DNA of 64,000 nt from Tanypteryx hageni (lineage: Eukaryota; Arthropoda; Insecta; Odonata; Petaluridae): positions 73,173,315-73,237,314 of the forward strand of contig CM054116.1 of the NCBI GenBank assembly GCA_028673005.1, in the 5' to 3' direction. The notes beneath the pieces are model-generated. The model was not told where the DNA came from, ran no database searches, and saw nothing but the letters and a program-made list of their open reading frames with translations. Within the stretch, counting starts at the first letter, position 1. Each line of letters begins with the position of its first letter. This document shows, one piece after another, positions 26,501 to 41,500 of this stretch. The translations under genes were made by a program, and so were the position numbers.

Positions 26501-29500
26501 TTCTCTGGCAATCATCTCTTGTCCAAGTTTTCATTCCGTGTTACAGAGCAATAAGAATAATCATCATTAAGACACTAAAATTATGAAAAGAATAGGATAT
26601 TTTGTATGAAGATTATGGCAACTTCATCCATGCCTTTAGCACGTATTTGGATAAAATATCGCAAAGTAGGTATGACGCCATTATATATAACAATTGAAAG
26701 AGTTAAAATTTCTCAAAAAATTACGAAACAACATTAAAATACTTTTTACGTTTTACTAAATTTCGTGATTTACTATAATGACATCATCTTATGTTTACGT
26801 CTTAGTTTAAAAACAATGGCATAATTATATATAAGTGAGACGAAAATTTTCATTTCCTGCAAAATTAAGCCAAATATCCGTAATTTTTAAATCAGCTCTC
26901 GTCCAAGTTTTCGAATTTCAGGTTTCATGGCTTTGATCACCCTGTTTCAGCAATAACTATAATCATCATTAAGACAATAGTCTATATGTTACATTAAAAT
27001 TTATATAAAAATTGGGATATTTTTTGTTTTAAGATTATGGCATCATAATCCATGCATTTTAGTACGTATCTGGATAAAAAAATTAAATTAAAATTTTCAC
27101 GTAATCATGTACATGCCGTTGACTGAAATCAAATGGATTATAATTCAATGTAAACATTAAATCAATGCTCTTGAAGTATGGAAAATTTTTGACCCCAAAG
27201 TCCAATTTTCAGCACCCATAAGAAAAGCATTAAAAACTGTGTAGGGCTATATAAAATTGGTTTTTCAAATTATTTAAAATTAAAATACAAAGTCAGGACT
27301 TGCACCATACTGTGGAAAATAGAATGAAGTTTATTTTTCTTGAAGACAATTAAAATCCATGCTGAATTTCCGTAAACATTTGATTTTAATTATAAAATTA
27401 TGAATTTTTGTTAATCTTCGACAATGAAAAATATTAACTACCATAGCAACGACTCCAATGACTTTCAATGGAAATTGATTTTCCATACTTGAAGAGCATT
27501 GATTTGATTTAATGCTTAGACTGCATTATAATCCATTTGATTTCAGCCAACGACGTATACAAATGATGATGTGATAATTTATGAATTAAGTTTTTTATCC
27601 AGATATGTACTAAAAGGCATGGACGATGAAACCATAATCCTAACACAGAAAATATCCTAATTTTTACATAAATTTTAGTGTAACATATAAGCTATTGTCT
27701 TAATGATGATTATAGTTATTGCTTAAAAAGGATGATCTGAGCCGTGTAACTTGAAATTGGAAAACTTGGACGCAAAGCCGATAGCCAGAGAATTTAGAAA
27801 TTCCGGATGGATTCCTTAATTTCACAGAAAATGAAAACTTTTCTTATATAAATGGGCTCTGTGTAGTTCAAATGCTGTCGTGTTGGGTTATTTATGAGTT
27901 TATATCTTGGTGTATGGTGATTTTTTTGAACGCTTGCAGTATGCAAGCAATGACAACTCTTATTAAAAAATTGTGATAAGGTGTAAAACATTCTGGCTAA
28001 AAACTGCTAATATGTACTGTTAACTGTACACAAGGGTCAATAAGTAATATCATTGTTTTTAACAGATTAGCAATATATTCCTTTTGCATGATACAAAGGA
28101 AATGTGCAACTTTTGACCCAAACATGCTGCACGCCGACATGTTTCTCATGGTAGAATTATCTGAATGAGATGAGACTAAACTGTGACGATGCCTTGATAT
28201 CCTTAAGACTAGTATTTTTTCATAGTTACAAACACCTGCAAAAGCTGACATTTGTAACTCGGTTATCAATAATAATATTTCTTTCCCTTTTTTATTTGTT
28301 GTGATGATTATGTAATTGCTGAGCCATTTAACGAATTCCTAGTGAATTTTAATGGTTATCTCACAGATTACAAAATGTATTAATCCTTTATTATGCAATG
28401 TTTCCTTGTTTAAGAATTCATTGTTTATTATGACGATTTACTTTAAAACTTTTGAATCTTATACGTTCAAGTCCCTGTTTTTATAGATACTGAAGCTGAT
28501 ACTTATAGCCTTTTTTTATGTCACTGGAAGTCGAAACTTCATACGCAGCTACCTTACATTTTTGATATGTAAGATTCCATTAAAAATTCTGTGCAAATTG
28601 TATCAAACAAATTTACTTGCCAGATTTGTTCTGTGCTGTTTCTGTGATTAACTGCTTTATTTCCTTGTTATGCAGCTCAGTTTTCTGTGTGATTTGGCTC
28701 TTTGGTCCGTCATAGCATTATATGGCACATTTTGAAACCTTTTGCAATTTTGTGTGTAGGGACATTTAGTAGATCAAAATGACCTATGGATTGCTCCATG
28801 ATGTTGCAAAGAAAAAGGATCATTCCCTTTCTATTGCAAAAAAGTGGAGTTACTTCAGAAATTAGAAATGGCACTTTGGAAGTTTTAGAAAGAGTATGGC
28901 ATTGGTAACTTGAGTGTTTATGATCTCAAGGAGCAGAAGAAAGAAATATTGGAATTTTTTACTGAAAGTGATATTGACTATTCAAAAGAGGAAAGCATTG
29001 AACAAACAGGGTGTCGGAGAAATAATGCCTGGATTTTCAGTGGTTATATTTTTTTAAAAAGATTAAATTATAAAAGTGAACTAAATTTTAATATAAAGGG
29101 GAAAACCTAGAGTTTATCTTATGGGTGAATGAAATCTATATAAGCTCCTTATTGCTCTACAAACATTCAGTTGTTAGTCTTACTCCTTTCAGAAATGCTA
29201 CAAAATTTCTGTAGTAACCGTGGCAGTTATCTACATGATTCACACTTTCATTTTTTCAAACTATTAACCTCACTCCGTACACTGTCCTTCATGTACCCTC
29301 CAAGTAAAATTTTAACCCCTCAAGCCTGGAGGACGTTTATTATATCCCACCACATATGCCGAAGGAGATTTTTAAAATTTTGCAATTCAGGCGCATAGAT
29401 TGCAAAAATATAAAAACTCATAACTTTTCACTTTTATATTGGAATTTTTTGAAGATTTGCACACAACGCGGAATTTTAATACTATAACTTTTATGCTAGC

Positions 29501-32500
29501 TTGAAATAAGTAAAGACTTTGCTGGAGAGAAGTGAATTCACATTGTTCTGTTAGCTATCCAGCGCATGCCTGCGCCTTCATATAATCAATATAGTGTGAA
29601 AACTGTTGAAGTTATTGGCGTGCAACCTTCTTCAAAGGTAAATTTAAACTTTTATGAATATGTCAGTCACTTCAAGCACCCCTCTAAACAATTAGGGAAA
29701 AAATTACCTGCAGGTCAACGTTTTCATGTCTCAACTGAAAATTTTAGATAATGTTATGATTGTTATTTTTTTAAAGGCAGTTCATAATTTTTATTTATTC
29801 TTGAGTTAGTTTGTCATTATTTGGAATCATTACAGAAGTCACAAAAAAATTGTCCCTTTTTATTCAATAGAAGACAAAATATGACGTTATATGTATAAGG
29901 AAAGAAAATACATAGAATACAAAAAAAGACATTTAAAAGTTTTTCAGACTTTTAAGGTATTTCCAGATTTTTCAGAATGTTCATACATCCATAATGAGAT
30001 TCAGCATGGAATTTACTATAAGTAACCAACATAATTTCAATCTAATGTCCATAATGATTGTATTTAATCGCATTCTGTCATAACACTCACAGCTAAGTCG
30101 CAATTCACTTGCTTCCAGTAGTGAATGCAGTCTTTTAACGAGTTGGTTTCTCAAGTTACTCTTTGTGTATTAAAATTTGTCATCGTTTATAACTGACTTG
30201 TTTATAAACACGAACTGTATTTTCTCTGTGATGGCTCACCGTAGTAAGCTCCTGATAAAAGGCCCTTCTCACTCACGTGCCCAATATCACTGGTGTGCTG
30301 GCGAAGGAAAAAATTTCCCAGGACCTCAAGACTAAACAAGAGTGACAGTGAAACCCTTATTAATTTCACACATTTTATCTCATTTCACAGAACCTTCATA
30401 TCAAAAAAGAGTCCATCTTAGTATTGGTTGAGATTTTTGAAACTACCTACTTAAAAAATCTATTATAAAATAACAACAATGTAAGTAAATGCTAATATAA
30501 GTAAAAAAGCAGGATACTTAATAATTATGCATAAATAGTATAGACAGAGGTTCCATTATTAAAACACATAAATATTACTCAGATTTAACGAATATTACGC
30601 TAGGGAAAAATAAGGAAAGCAAGCACTTTTTTGGTCGTACATGGTACGTCGTTCGGTGACATGAAGTTTTCATTGGTCATACATAGTACGTTGGACGGCA
30701 TTGAGGATTAATGATTTGAGGTATGGGGAGCAGGGTGGCAAAGGAAACTGGAAAAATCCAAAAATTTGCATCCTCTTAAGCCCCAAGGTTGAGACTGAGG
30801 GAGAGAAAGAGTTTAGAAGGTGGATGTGGGCAAGTTCCCACTGATGGCATTGTGGAGTGGAAGCAGCAGGGGTGGGAAACATAAGGAAAATTACGTGGCC
30901 CCTTGTTTGCTTCTTCCTTTAAGTTTGGGGAACCGCTCATAGGCACTGTCAGTCGTTTGAATCGATATAGTTACACAGGAAACTGATAGATGGCGCTGTT
31001 GCTAGTACAGGTATCGTAGCCCCCTCCCCCCTCTTCCATTGCTATTTTTTTTAACCCTTTTCACGTTATTTATTGGCTTCCTTATATTTATGACGGATAT
31101 ATGCATTAAATAAATAAGAAAACAAAGAATGTTAGATACGTATTTATTTAACCCCTCAATGCCGTCAGGCGTACTATTACGTCCTGCAAACACTCCATTC
31201 GGCCGTCAGGCGTACTATTACGTCCTGCGGCAGCCCTAATTTATTTTATCTTTTGACGCTAGACTTCTTTAAATCTAAATAACCTATATATATTTTGAAA
31301 GAGGAAGCTTTGTACTTCCTATCGATGTTTGTCCTGTATTTTTTTCTCTTTTAAAAAATATATAATCAACGTTGAATTCTGCGATAGAATGATATGATGG
31401 TGTTTCTCCGTATGAAAGTCTCTTTTCAATGCAGCAAGGAACCTTTCCTTGGTGTTTGAAATGCAATGTAGGAACTGTGTATCATTTCAATGGAGAGCAC
31501 GTTTTTTCTCCTTTTTTCCTGGTGGAGATATTTGGCTTATGTCATGCGACAAAGGTCTTCGTCGGGATGTAAAGAAAGAAAAGAAAACATCTTATGTCTG
31601 TCTATGCACAGCCTATTACAAATGTTTACAATGCAATTGATGAAGGATGGAATTAGGTTGAGTAAAAACATTTCTGTAAACATTCCCTTCCATTACCACG
31701 CGATCCTTTGTTCATTGCTTCATAGGAGAGCGTCAACGTCAAAACAGCTGATTTCAAAATCTAAGGCCGACATTCTTCTGATAATTTAGTGCCACGCCTC
31801 AAAGAGAGGCATTTTGTGAGAAGGATAATATCTGTCATATAATTTTCAAGACCTTTAGAAATTTATTTTAATCTCGACAAAAATTGTGGGGAATTGAGTA
31901 TCTATTTGTAAGTATTTGTTTACATATAATATACGTTTATTTTTGTGATAGAATTTTAGTTTTTACCACGGGCCTATGGATTTTTGGTTTCTAAAGTTGA
32001 CCCATAAATACCTGAGGAAAGGGAACCCACCAAATTGGGTTCCTTTTCTTTGACATTTGAAAGAAGACGAGGTCTGTTTTCCTCTTCAGATAAGTGCTTC
32101 GCTGTTATGCTAGCAGGGCCAAAGAAGCGATGAAGCGAGTAGGCAAGAAGAGGACATGCCAGCAAAAATCACGAAAAGCTCTTCCATATATTTACACAAT
32201 AGATTACTAGAAGTGTTTACTAAGCTATAAGGCATTTCTTGCCAAATCCAATTATGCATGTGTCAATTTTCTGAAAATATTTGGGAAGGACCTATAAGCT
32301 AAAGTTTTCCGTGTTTTATACAACGTCATATCTCCCTTTCCAATGAACAAAATCCAACCATTTCTTCTATGCGACTTATGTAATGACTAAGAATGATGAC
32401 TGTATAACTAAAACGTTTATATTATAAATAAATCATCTTTTAATAAATCAATAATACTACATTTACTTAAAAATTTCCAGTCAAGACATGAAAAAGTTGA

Positions 32501-35500
32501 GATGCGTAAAACTTTTCACCTAATTGGTTTAGATGGATAGACTTGCAGAATGAAATAGTTACTAATTTAAGCTATTTTTTTATTAAGATTGCACATCAAT
32601 ATCTTCTATAGATTTTCCGGTACTGAATGTTATATATAAAGCGCGAATGTACGCCGAAAAATTTGCCATTGGTGTACATTCTCTTCTACTCCAACAATCT
32701 TTGTATGTAAAATATTTTAGGCAAAATAAATACTTACAAATTTCATGTTTTTCATAAATCCACAAAAAAATTCAGAAAATTTTCCTCACGTATTTTCATT
32801 TGATCCCTTCAGCTGAGGCTTCCTTTTATTCTCATATAAAAGAGATTCAGTCCCTTCAACTGAGCCACCTTATAATCTTAAAAAAAGTACCGATTCTGAA
32901 AGGTTCTAAATATGAGAACATTCACGCACAGCACAATGCAACCTCTCGCTAATGGCAAATATTTTTCACTATTTTAACTCATCATGGCTCCTGTGCCTAC
33001 GCTTTACGCCAGGACTTCTTTCGTTTATTTGTTTATGGCCCCTCCTATTTAATAGCTAGAATGGCACATGTTTCAGCCTTTTAGAATTCACAGTTTATTG
33101 GTTTTTCTTTTTGGGTTCAGAAGACATCTGGGACGCAGCGTCGGAACGTGTTTCGGAAAGTCTTTTTCATTTTATACATATTTCTCCTGGTAATGGTGAA
33201 TGAATTCTTTATTAATTGTGGCATTAATTTTATTACTAATGTAATTAAAAAATACTTAACCGATATTTCATGGAATAATATCTGCGTACATTCGCAAAAT
33301 TATACTCGTCTGCTTGAACTTAAGAAATTAAAATATGCATATTTATTATAATAAATGATTTGATACTTGTTACAGCCCATCATTCAGCAATCAAAAATAC
33401 TTTATAAACACAACAGATAAATAATTTATCAGAAATCATGAAATATTAAACAGAAAATTCATCGATTATCCCGTGTGAGAATTTCGTCAGGCATGAGCAT
33501 CCGTAAGGTGTGAAGTTATCCGAAGTCGAAAGAGTGGGGGTACCGAGTGAGTTCCCGGCATCCTCCTTTGCTCCGCCCACTTTTGCTAGAAGGGTCTTTT
33601 GAGTCCGGTCGACCTATAATAAAAATTGCATGAATAATTTGTCCTGTTTTAAAACTATAAATGAAGGGAAATGTCCCATTTTCATCTTGTTGGAATATAG
33701 TCACTCTAGTTAAAGGTCTCAGATATACTTTCATTGCAGATATGTTAATTTGTTTGAAGTGAATTGATGTTAATTGAGTACCATATTTTTCAGTTTATGA
33801 GACATCCCAATTTTTTAGAAGATTTTTCAGGAAAAAAGTATTTTGGTTCACTGAAGCATTTAGAAAGGGCCATATTGTGTTGCATTTCTAGCTGTGATTA
33901 AGTCTGTATCTCACAACATTTTAAGAAAATATTTTGGCGTAATAACAATTATATATAACGTTTTAGAAAAACTTAATTCGTGAGAGTTAATAAGGATGAA
34001 CTAAAACCTAAATAATGGCTTCAAAACTCATATAGCTAAATATGCCCTGTGTGTACTTGACAGTAAGAGTGTGCCGCACACATATATTTATAGACATCCC
34101 TTACCAATAGTACTTTTTTAAATTTAAGTGCAAGATGAGATGACTGCCAAATATTCCATTATGGGGATCAATGGATTCGTGAGTGTCAGTGCTGAATACA
34201 GTAATAATTTTACCGTCAGTCTATAAGATGCAGGGAATAATCTTTTGGAAAAAAAGTGCATCTTATAGCCCATAAAATATGGTAATTTGCTCTGAAATTT
34301 CATGTGATTGGTTATGTTAATTTTTTGTGTCCATTTTCAAGCTTGGTTTTTTTTATATTGTTAACATAATTTTCAAGTAAGGAAGAGCATTTGTTTAAAA
34401 CATCTAAGCATTGCTTAAAATAATTGCAATTTAGGAAAAAATTAGTGAATTACCTGTTGCTATATAACTTCAACTTTTCCCTCCCTAAGGACTGCATAAC
34501 CTTACAGAGGTGGGAGGGTTTGTGTACTCATATGAACCAAAGAGCTATGCCGGCGGCAGATAATTCTCCTGGTAGGACCATCCAAGCCGGAAAGGTCTGA
34601 GGGGAAGAGTCAGACTAAGAAGCAGTCTTGGGGGTTTTACATCCCCCTGTGCAAGGGCAGCAGCTTGCACAGTACCTCTGTAGTGGATGATCATGTGGAT
34701 CTGAACAGCTACAGATGGGTAATCACTCTTGTGAAACTGCGATGAGGAAAGCAAGGGGAAACTACCTCATTATATTTCCCATGATAGGCTGAAAGGCTGC
34801 AAATACCGCTATGGATCTCTCTGGGGTAAAATATTCCGGAGGTAAAAATAGTCTCCCAATCGGATCTCCGGGTGGGGACTACCCTAGGGGATGCACAGAG
34901 GAAATGTAACATTAATAAGAAGAAAGCAAGTAGTGAGAAATTAAGAATAGGCACATGGAATGTTAGGACTGTGAATTCAGGGGGTAAACTAGAGAACTTA
35001 AAAAGGGAAATGAGAAGGAATAATGTAGGTATAGTAGGTCTTAGTGAAGTTCATTGGGAAGGAGAAGGCGAGATAAATTCAGACAAATTTAAGATTGTTT
35101 ACTCGGGAGGAGAGAAAAAGAAAAGGGGAGTGGGGATTATAATGAGAAAAGAGATAGCTGAAAGAATTAGCAAGGTAGTGATAGTTAATGATAGATTAAT
35201 AGCCGTAACACTTCAGATGGAGCCAGTGGAAATGCTTCTAATTCAAGTGTATATGCCAACAACTAATGCTGGTATGAAGTAGATGAAATGTATGAACAGA
35301 TTACGGAAATATTGGAGGAGGAGGGAAAAGGAAGGATCACCACCATAGTAATGGGAGACTGAAACAGTGTAGTCAGAGAGGGACAGGAAGATAACATAGT
35401 GGGAAAATATGGACTAGGGAAAAGAAATGAAAGAGGGGAGAAACTTGTGAAATTCTGCCATAGAAATAGATTGACTGTAACTAATACATGGTTTAAGCAT

Positions 35501-38500
35501 CATCAGCGGAGACTTTACACATGGAGAAGCCCAGGAGATCAGAGATGATGCCAGATAGATTAAATACTAGTCAATGAAAGATTTAGAAATAGCATTAAAA
35601 ATGTGAAAACACTACCAGGGGCAGATATCGATTCCGACTGCAACCTTTTGGTGGCAAATACACAATGTAGACTGAAGAGCGTTAAGAGAAACATAAGAGT
35701 TAACAAGAAATGGAACTTAGAGGACTCCTTAAGAACAAGGAGGCTATCATGACTGAGTTGGAGGAAAGGTTGGGGGAGAGAGCTGAAGAAAATAGGAACA
35801 ATGTAGATGAGGAGTGAAGATACATCCACAGCAACATTCAAGATGTAATGGAAAAGAAGGTAGGAAAGATAACGGGTGAAAGAAACAAAAAACCCTGGGT
35901 CACAGCAGCCATGCTGCAAAAAATGGAAGAGCGGAGAAAGTGAAAGAACATAAACACTGAAGAAGGCCAAAGAAAGTACAAGGAGTTAAATAATGCTTTA
36001 AGAAGGAAAACAGATAAAGCCAGAGAACAGTGGATAAATGAGAAATGAGAGGAGATTGTCGAGTGTGAAAGAATTTGTAGAACAGACCTCATGTATAGCA
36101 AAGCAAGGGTATTCAAGAAAAAAGCAAGAAAGATAGACCAAAAGAATTTAAGGTAAAATAGAAAAGGAGCTGCAAGATAATCAGTTTGGTTTCAGAAGTC
36201 AATCAAGTCATGTATTTTGTTTTGTAGATTGGGAGAAAGTTTTGACCGAGTGAAATGGGATAAAATGTTGGGTATTTTAAATAAAATAGGAATAGATTGG
36301 AAAGATAAAAGACTGCTTAAAAACCTTTACTTTGAGTCAGGGTTGAAGGAGAAGTAACAGAAAGTACTTCAATAGGGAAGGGAGCGAGGCAGGGATGTCC
36401 TATTTCATCAGCGATATTTAATATTTATGCAGAAACAATAACAGAAGAAGCGTTGATGGAAGAGAAAGGATTTAAGATAGGAGGTGAAAGTATTACCACC
36501 ATTAAATATGCAGATGATCAGGGATTAATAGCAGAAGACGAGAAAGAACTTCAGAGGATGACAGACAGACTAGTGGAGGTTGGCCAATAATATGGAATGA
36601 AGATGAATGCCGAAAAAACGAAAGTCATGGTGGTTTCAAAGAAATGCAAAGAATTAAAGATAATGGTAAATGGCCAAAAATTGGAACAAGTAAGTAGTTT
36701 CAAATATCTTGGCAGTATTTTAGCACAGGATGGAAGTAGTACACAGGACATCAGAACTAGGATTGCAATGGCAAAAGCATTTAACAAGAAGAAGGAGCTT
36801 CTCACAAGCAAGAAAATAAATTTAGAAACAAGGAAGAAATTAGCAAAATGCTACATATGGAGCATAGCTCTTTATGGTGCAGAGACGTGGATGGTAGGGA
36901 GAAAAGAGGAAAAATATTTATAAAGTTTTGAGATGTGGGTATGGAGGAGTATGATGAAAGTTTAATGGACAGAGGAAGAGAAACGAAGAAGTATTAGAAA
37001 TGGTGAGAGAAGAAAGGGTGCTAATAAAAACAATCAGGAAAAGAAAAGCAAATTGGATAGGGCACATATTGAGAAGACAGTGTTTACAAAGGACGATCTT
37101 AGAGGGCAAAATTAGCAGAGGAAGAGGGAGAAAAAGAATAGGAATATTAGAGAATATAAAGCAGGAAGATAGTACTTATAGAGATATAAAAGAGGCTTCT
37201 AGGGTGGGAGAGAATATAAAAGAGGTTTCTAGGGAGAGAGACAGGAGGCAGCGATTCAGCTGAAACCTGTCTTCAGACAGCAGCATGATGATGATGATGA
37301 TATAACTTCAAAATTTGGAATTTTATAAAATACATTTCTGTTGGTTTTTATTTTTTCTGCTGGCTTATAAAATTCTTTTAAATTAAAAAATGTTTCCAGT
37401 GGGAATTGAACCCAGTACCCGTATTATTAGCGCAATACACTAACATTGAGCTATGAAAGCTAACAAACCAAACAATTATTCATTAAAGGAGCTGTCAGTG
37501 CTTGCATAATGCAAGCGCTTAAAAAAATCACCAAGATCTAAACTCATAAATAAACCAAGGCACGTGGAGCCAATATGCATTAGATAATAAATTCCATGAG
37601 TTCTTGTGAAATATTTCTAATTTTCCATGAAATTAACCCAACTATCCATAGTTTCCAAATTCTCTCGCAATTGGATCGTGCCCAAGTTTTCGTATTTCAA
37701 GTTTCGTGACTTGGTTCGCCCTATATGAGCAATAAGAATAATCAACATTAAGACAATAGCCTACATGTTATAGTAAAATTTATGGATAAATTGGGATATT
37801 TTGTGTTAGGATTATGGTATCACCATCTGTGCCTTTAGCACATATTTGGATAAAAATTGCAAAATAGGTATGATGCCATTATATTTAATAATCGAAAAGA
37901 GTTAAAAAAAATTTCAAAAAACTATGAAACAACATTAAAATGCTTTTCATCTTTTGCTAAATTTCGTGTTAGTATAATGATGTCATCACAATTTTATGTT
38001 GTAATTTCAAGTTTCGTGACTTGGTTCGCCCTATATGAGCAATAAGAATAATCAACATTAAGACAATAGCCTACATGTTATAGTAAAATTTATGGATAAA
38101 TTGGGATATTTTGTGTTAGGATTATGGTATCACCATCTGTGCCTTTAGCACATATTTGGATAAAAATTGCAAAATAGGTATGATGCCATTATATTTAATA
38201 ATCGAAAAGAGTTAAAAAAAATTTCAAAAAACTATGAAACAACATTAAAATGCTTTTCATCTTTTGCTAAATTTCGTGTTAGTATAATGATGTCATCACA
38301 ATTTTATGTTGTAATTTAAAATCAGTGGCGTAATAATATATTCTAATGATTCTCATTAAAAGTACCAAATCATTGCTATTATGATATAGACTATGAGCCC
38401 TTTGTAAACATTTAGGGAACCTTGCATGAAGTGACGCTATGCAATAGGGCCTATGCCAAAAATGATGACGGTGTTTTTTGTTGAACCATTTTTATTGCCC

Positions 38501-41500
38501 CCCTCAAAATAATCATATAGCTCACACCATTTTCACAGCTAAAAACATACACGATTTAGACTAACACTTCCCAGTACACAACATTTTTTGTTTTGTTCAC
38601 GGTTTGTGATGGTACTGCAAATCGTATGTTCGAAACTTTTCATGTAAATTTTCAATCAGTTTTTGTCCTTCATGCATTTGTATAATTTTAAGGTTAGTCC
38701 AACAATGCCAGAAACCCTAGCAGCCTCCTTGTTGAAATGTTGCAAAATCTGGGAAAATTAAATATAAGCTTCAAGTCAAAGTCTCGCTTGTAAGATATTT
38801 TAAAATGTTCAAGACTTAAGGTCTACACATTGCATTCCAGTCAATTATATGTTAATCAAATGCAAAAATGAAAACTATCCTGTTATCGAACCCATGTCTT
38901 TTTTGTAGACGGCTACCCACTTAAAACCTGCAAGAGTTCACACCAAGTAATCTGGTGAAAGATTCGTCAAAATTAAACCGAACATTCTCTCTTTTTTGCA
39001 TTTATACTGAGAGGTGACGTCACTTGTGGCTTGGAACGCAGGCTGGCATTGACATAATGGTTATTACATATTCGACTAGTATATTGCCCATCAAAAATGA
39101 TAGGTTCAAATTAATAAAAGCAATTAAAATTATTTTAACTATCACTATTTATATTGATTTTGTTTCTTGCAGCAGTCAGTTGTCAGATAAACAAATTTTG
39201 AGGTAAGGGATTTAGTCTTGAGACAACAATCGGAGCTTAAGTTTTGACATAGTCCTCGAAGCTTTTTTCTTTAAAATGAAAATATTACGCCTAAATATGT
39301 GTATTAATCAGCAATTTTGAGCTGTAGGCGGAAAAAGATTAATAGAATATCATTGTATATAGAATAAGATGATCGTACGTCAGTTTTTTCTAATTTTAAT
39401 TTACAAAAGAATAAAAGCCTGCACATCAAAATGAAGGTATGGCAGAGGAAGGGAGGAAGGAATTTAGCTTTGGGACAATAACATGAGCTCAAGTTTGACA
39501 ATTACATCATCCTCAAGGCAGTTATCTTTAAAATGGCAATATTTCCCCAAATATGTGACTTAAACGTTCAATATGAGGGATTTCGAGCTGTAGGCAGAAA
39601 AAAATTAATAGAATACCGACTAAATTTTTCTTTGAAGTTTAAGTCCGATGATCCTAGGTCAAGTTTTTCCAGTTTTAAATTGCAAAAGAAAAAAGCCTGC
39701 ACGTCAAAAAGTCAATTTTTGCGTCTTATCTTACAGAGAATGGTAATAATCTCCTGGAGTCGAACCTGGATCATTTTTCCAAATATTTTTTTGTCAATCA
39801 CTTTTAATATGTAAATCAACCATTCTGGAAAATTTTCAACCATTATCTCTTACTGTATTTGAGATATAAACGATTTAAAATGATTACTAATCAATATTTT
39901 GTATTATTATAGAGATATTATTAATCCCCTTAATTAAAAGGAGTAATGTATTTATTTCAAAATTTTTTGTTTCAAAATTATGACATCACCATATGTATCC
40001 GTCATTGGTTAAAAAGCATTAAATTGATACTATTACAATACAGATTACCATTTTCCATTTAATGCAAGCGCTTAAAAAAATCACCATACACTCGTAAATA
40101 AACCAATGCAACCTCCAAGGCAACAGCACTTCAGCCACGTGGAGCCAAATGTATTAGATAATAAATTCCACGAGTTCCAGCAGAATTTATATAATTTTCC
40201 ACAAAATTAAGGCAACTATCCATAATTTCCAAATTCTACGGCAATCGGCTCTTGTCCAAGTTTTTGTATTTCAAGTTTCATGTCTCAGATCACCTGCATG
40301 TGCAATAAGAATAATCATAATTAAAACAATAGCATTTACACTGAAATTATAGAAAAATTAGGATATTTTGTGTTAAGATTATGACACCATCATCCGAGCC
40401 TTCAGCACATATTTGGATTAAAAAAAATGCAAAATAGATATGACGCCAATATATTAAACAATTGAAAAGAGTTAAAATTTCTCGAAAAACTACGAAACAA
40501 CATTAAAGCACTTTTCACATTTTACTAAATTTTGTGCGTTAGTATAACGACGTCATTCTAAGTTTACACCGTAGATTAAAATCAATGACATAATAATATA
40601 AAAAAGTAATTTTCATTTTCTGAGAAATTAAGGATACCACTCATGCCGGTAGCATAAAGGACAATGTGAGTCTCCCTACCTATTTTTTGCATGTAAATTT
40701 CCGACATGACGCATTTGTTCACGCTTTTGTTCTTTTTGCGGTTCACTCGCTCCTGGCATTTTTGGCTCCTCTTGTCACCTGAATGTGCGTCTCCTTCGTT
40801 GGACATTTTATGTCTTCTTTAACTATTAGGTTTACTGCTCTATTCCGAGCATATGCCACACTGAGTTCCTCAGACAGCCTCAATAAAAAAATATCGCCAT
40901 GTTATTTTTTCCTTGTCACTAGTTTGTACAGAATCCAAGCGTTAATTGCAGCTAGATCAAGTACATTGTAAAATGTATGGATAGGCCGTCGCCACAAACT
41001 TTCCTTCACCGAATATTTCCATGCCATTTGGTCCATCACATGGACGCCATACTTAGTATTATTATAACACACCACAGTGTCCAGCTTCTTGTTGTTTGAA
41101 CCGATTTGCATGTCAGTAATCATAATCTTAGTCTTTTTTTCTTGATACACTCTAAGTGTAGTGTTTCCACTTTTCAGTAAATGAGTAGTGTGTAGGGGCT
41201 CTCGAGAGTTCTTCACAATGATCGGAATCTCTCTTTTTGCATAGTTTACTGTCCCCAGCAGGCTTGTGGATTTTCCTAGCAGGTTTTCAGCCAGTGGCAA
41301 TGAGGTAAAGAAGTTATCACGTGACATTTCTGCCCTTATTTAGAAAGGGTTGCATCAGTTTGAGGGTGACATAATCAGAGAGTTGTTGATCACTTGGATG
41401 CAGCTCATCTTTTGCAAGATATGGAATGGCATTCACTATGTACTTAGATTCATTTTCTATGGCAACCCAAAACTTTTGGCCATACTTATCTGGCTTAGAA

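Larger units (their letters stand above)
34474..37299 (+). mobile_element. LINE (APE-type non-LTR retrotransposon), defective, with 12-bp TSD
   Basis: The perfect 12-bp repeat ATATAACTTCAA at 34462-34473 and 37300-37311 bounds a 2.83-kb element. The 3' end is a short ATG repeat tail (ATGATGATGATGATG), as in LINEs with microsatellite tails. The 5' part (to about 34870) is non-coding. Endonuclease and reverse transcriptase remnants follow. The clade is not assigned. It is too short for a complete LINE, and a segment between the endonuclease and the RT palm is missing. Confidence 0.88.

Noticed and set aside
35560..36116. Minus-strand frames of 92-136 residues, rich in Leu/Phe/Ser
   Set aside because: They are antisense to the purine-rich LINE coding strand.
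37391..37462. Functional tRNA gene on the minus strand
   Set aside because: The acceptor stem pairs badly and the anticodon loop is 8 nt; kept only as a tRNA-like repeat head.
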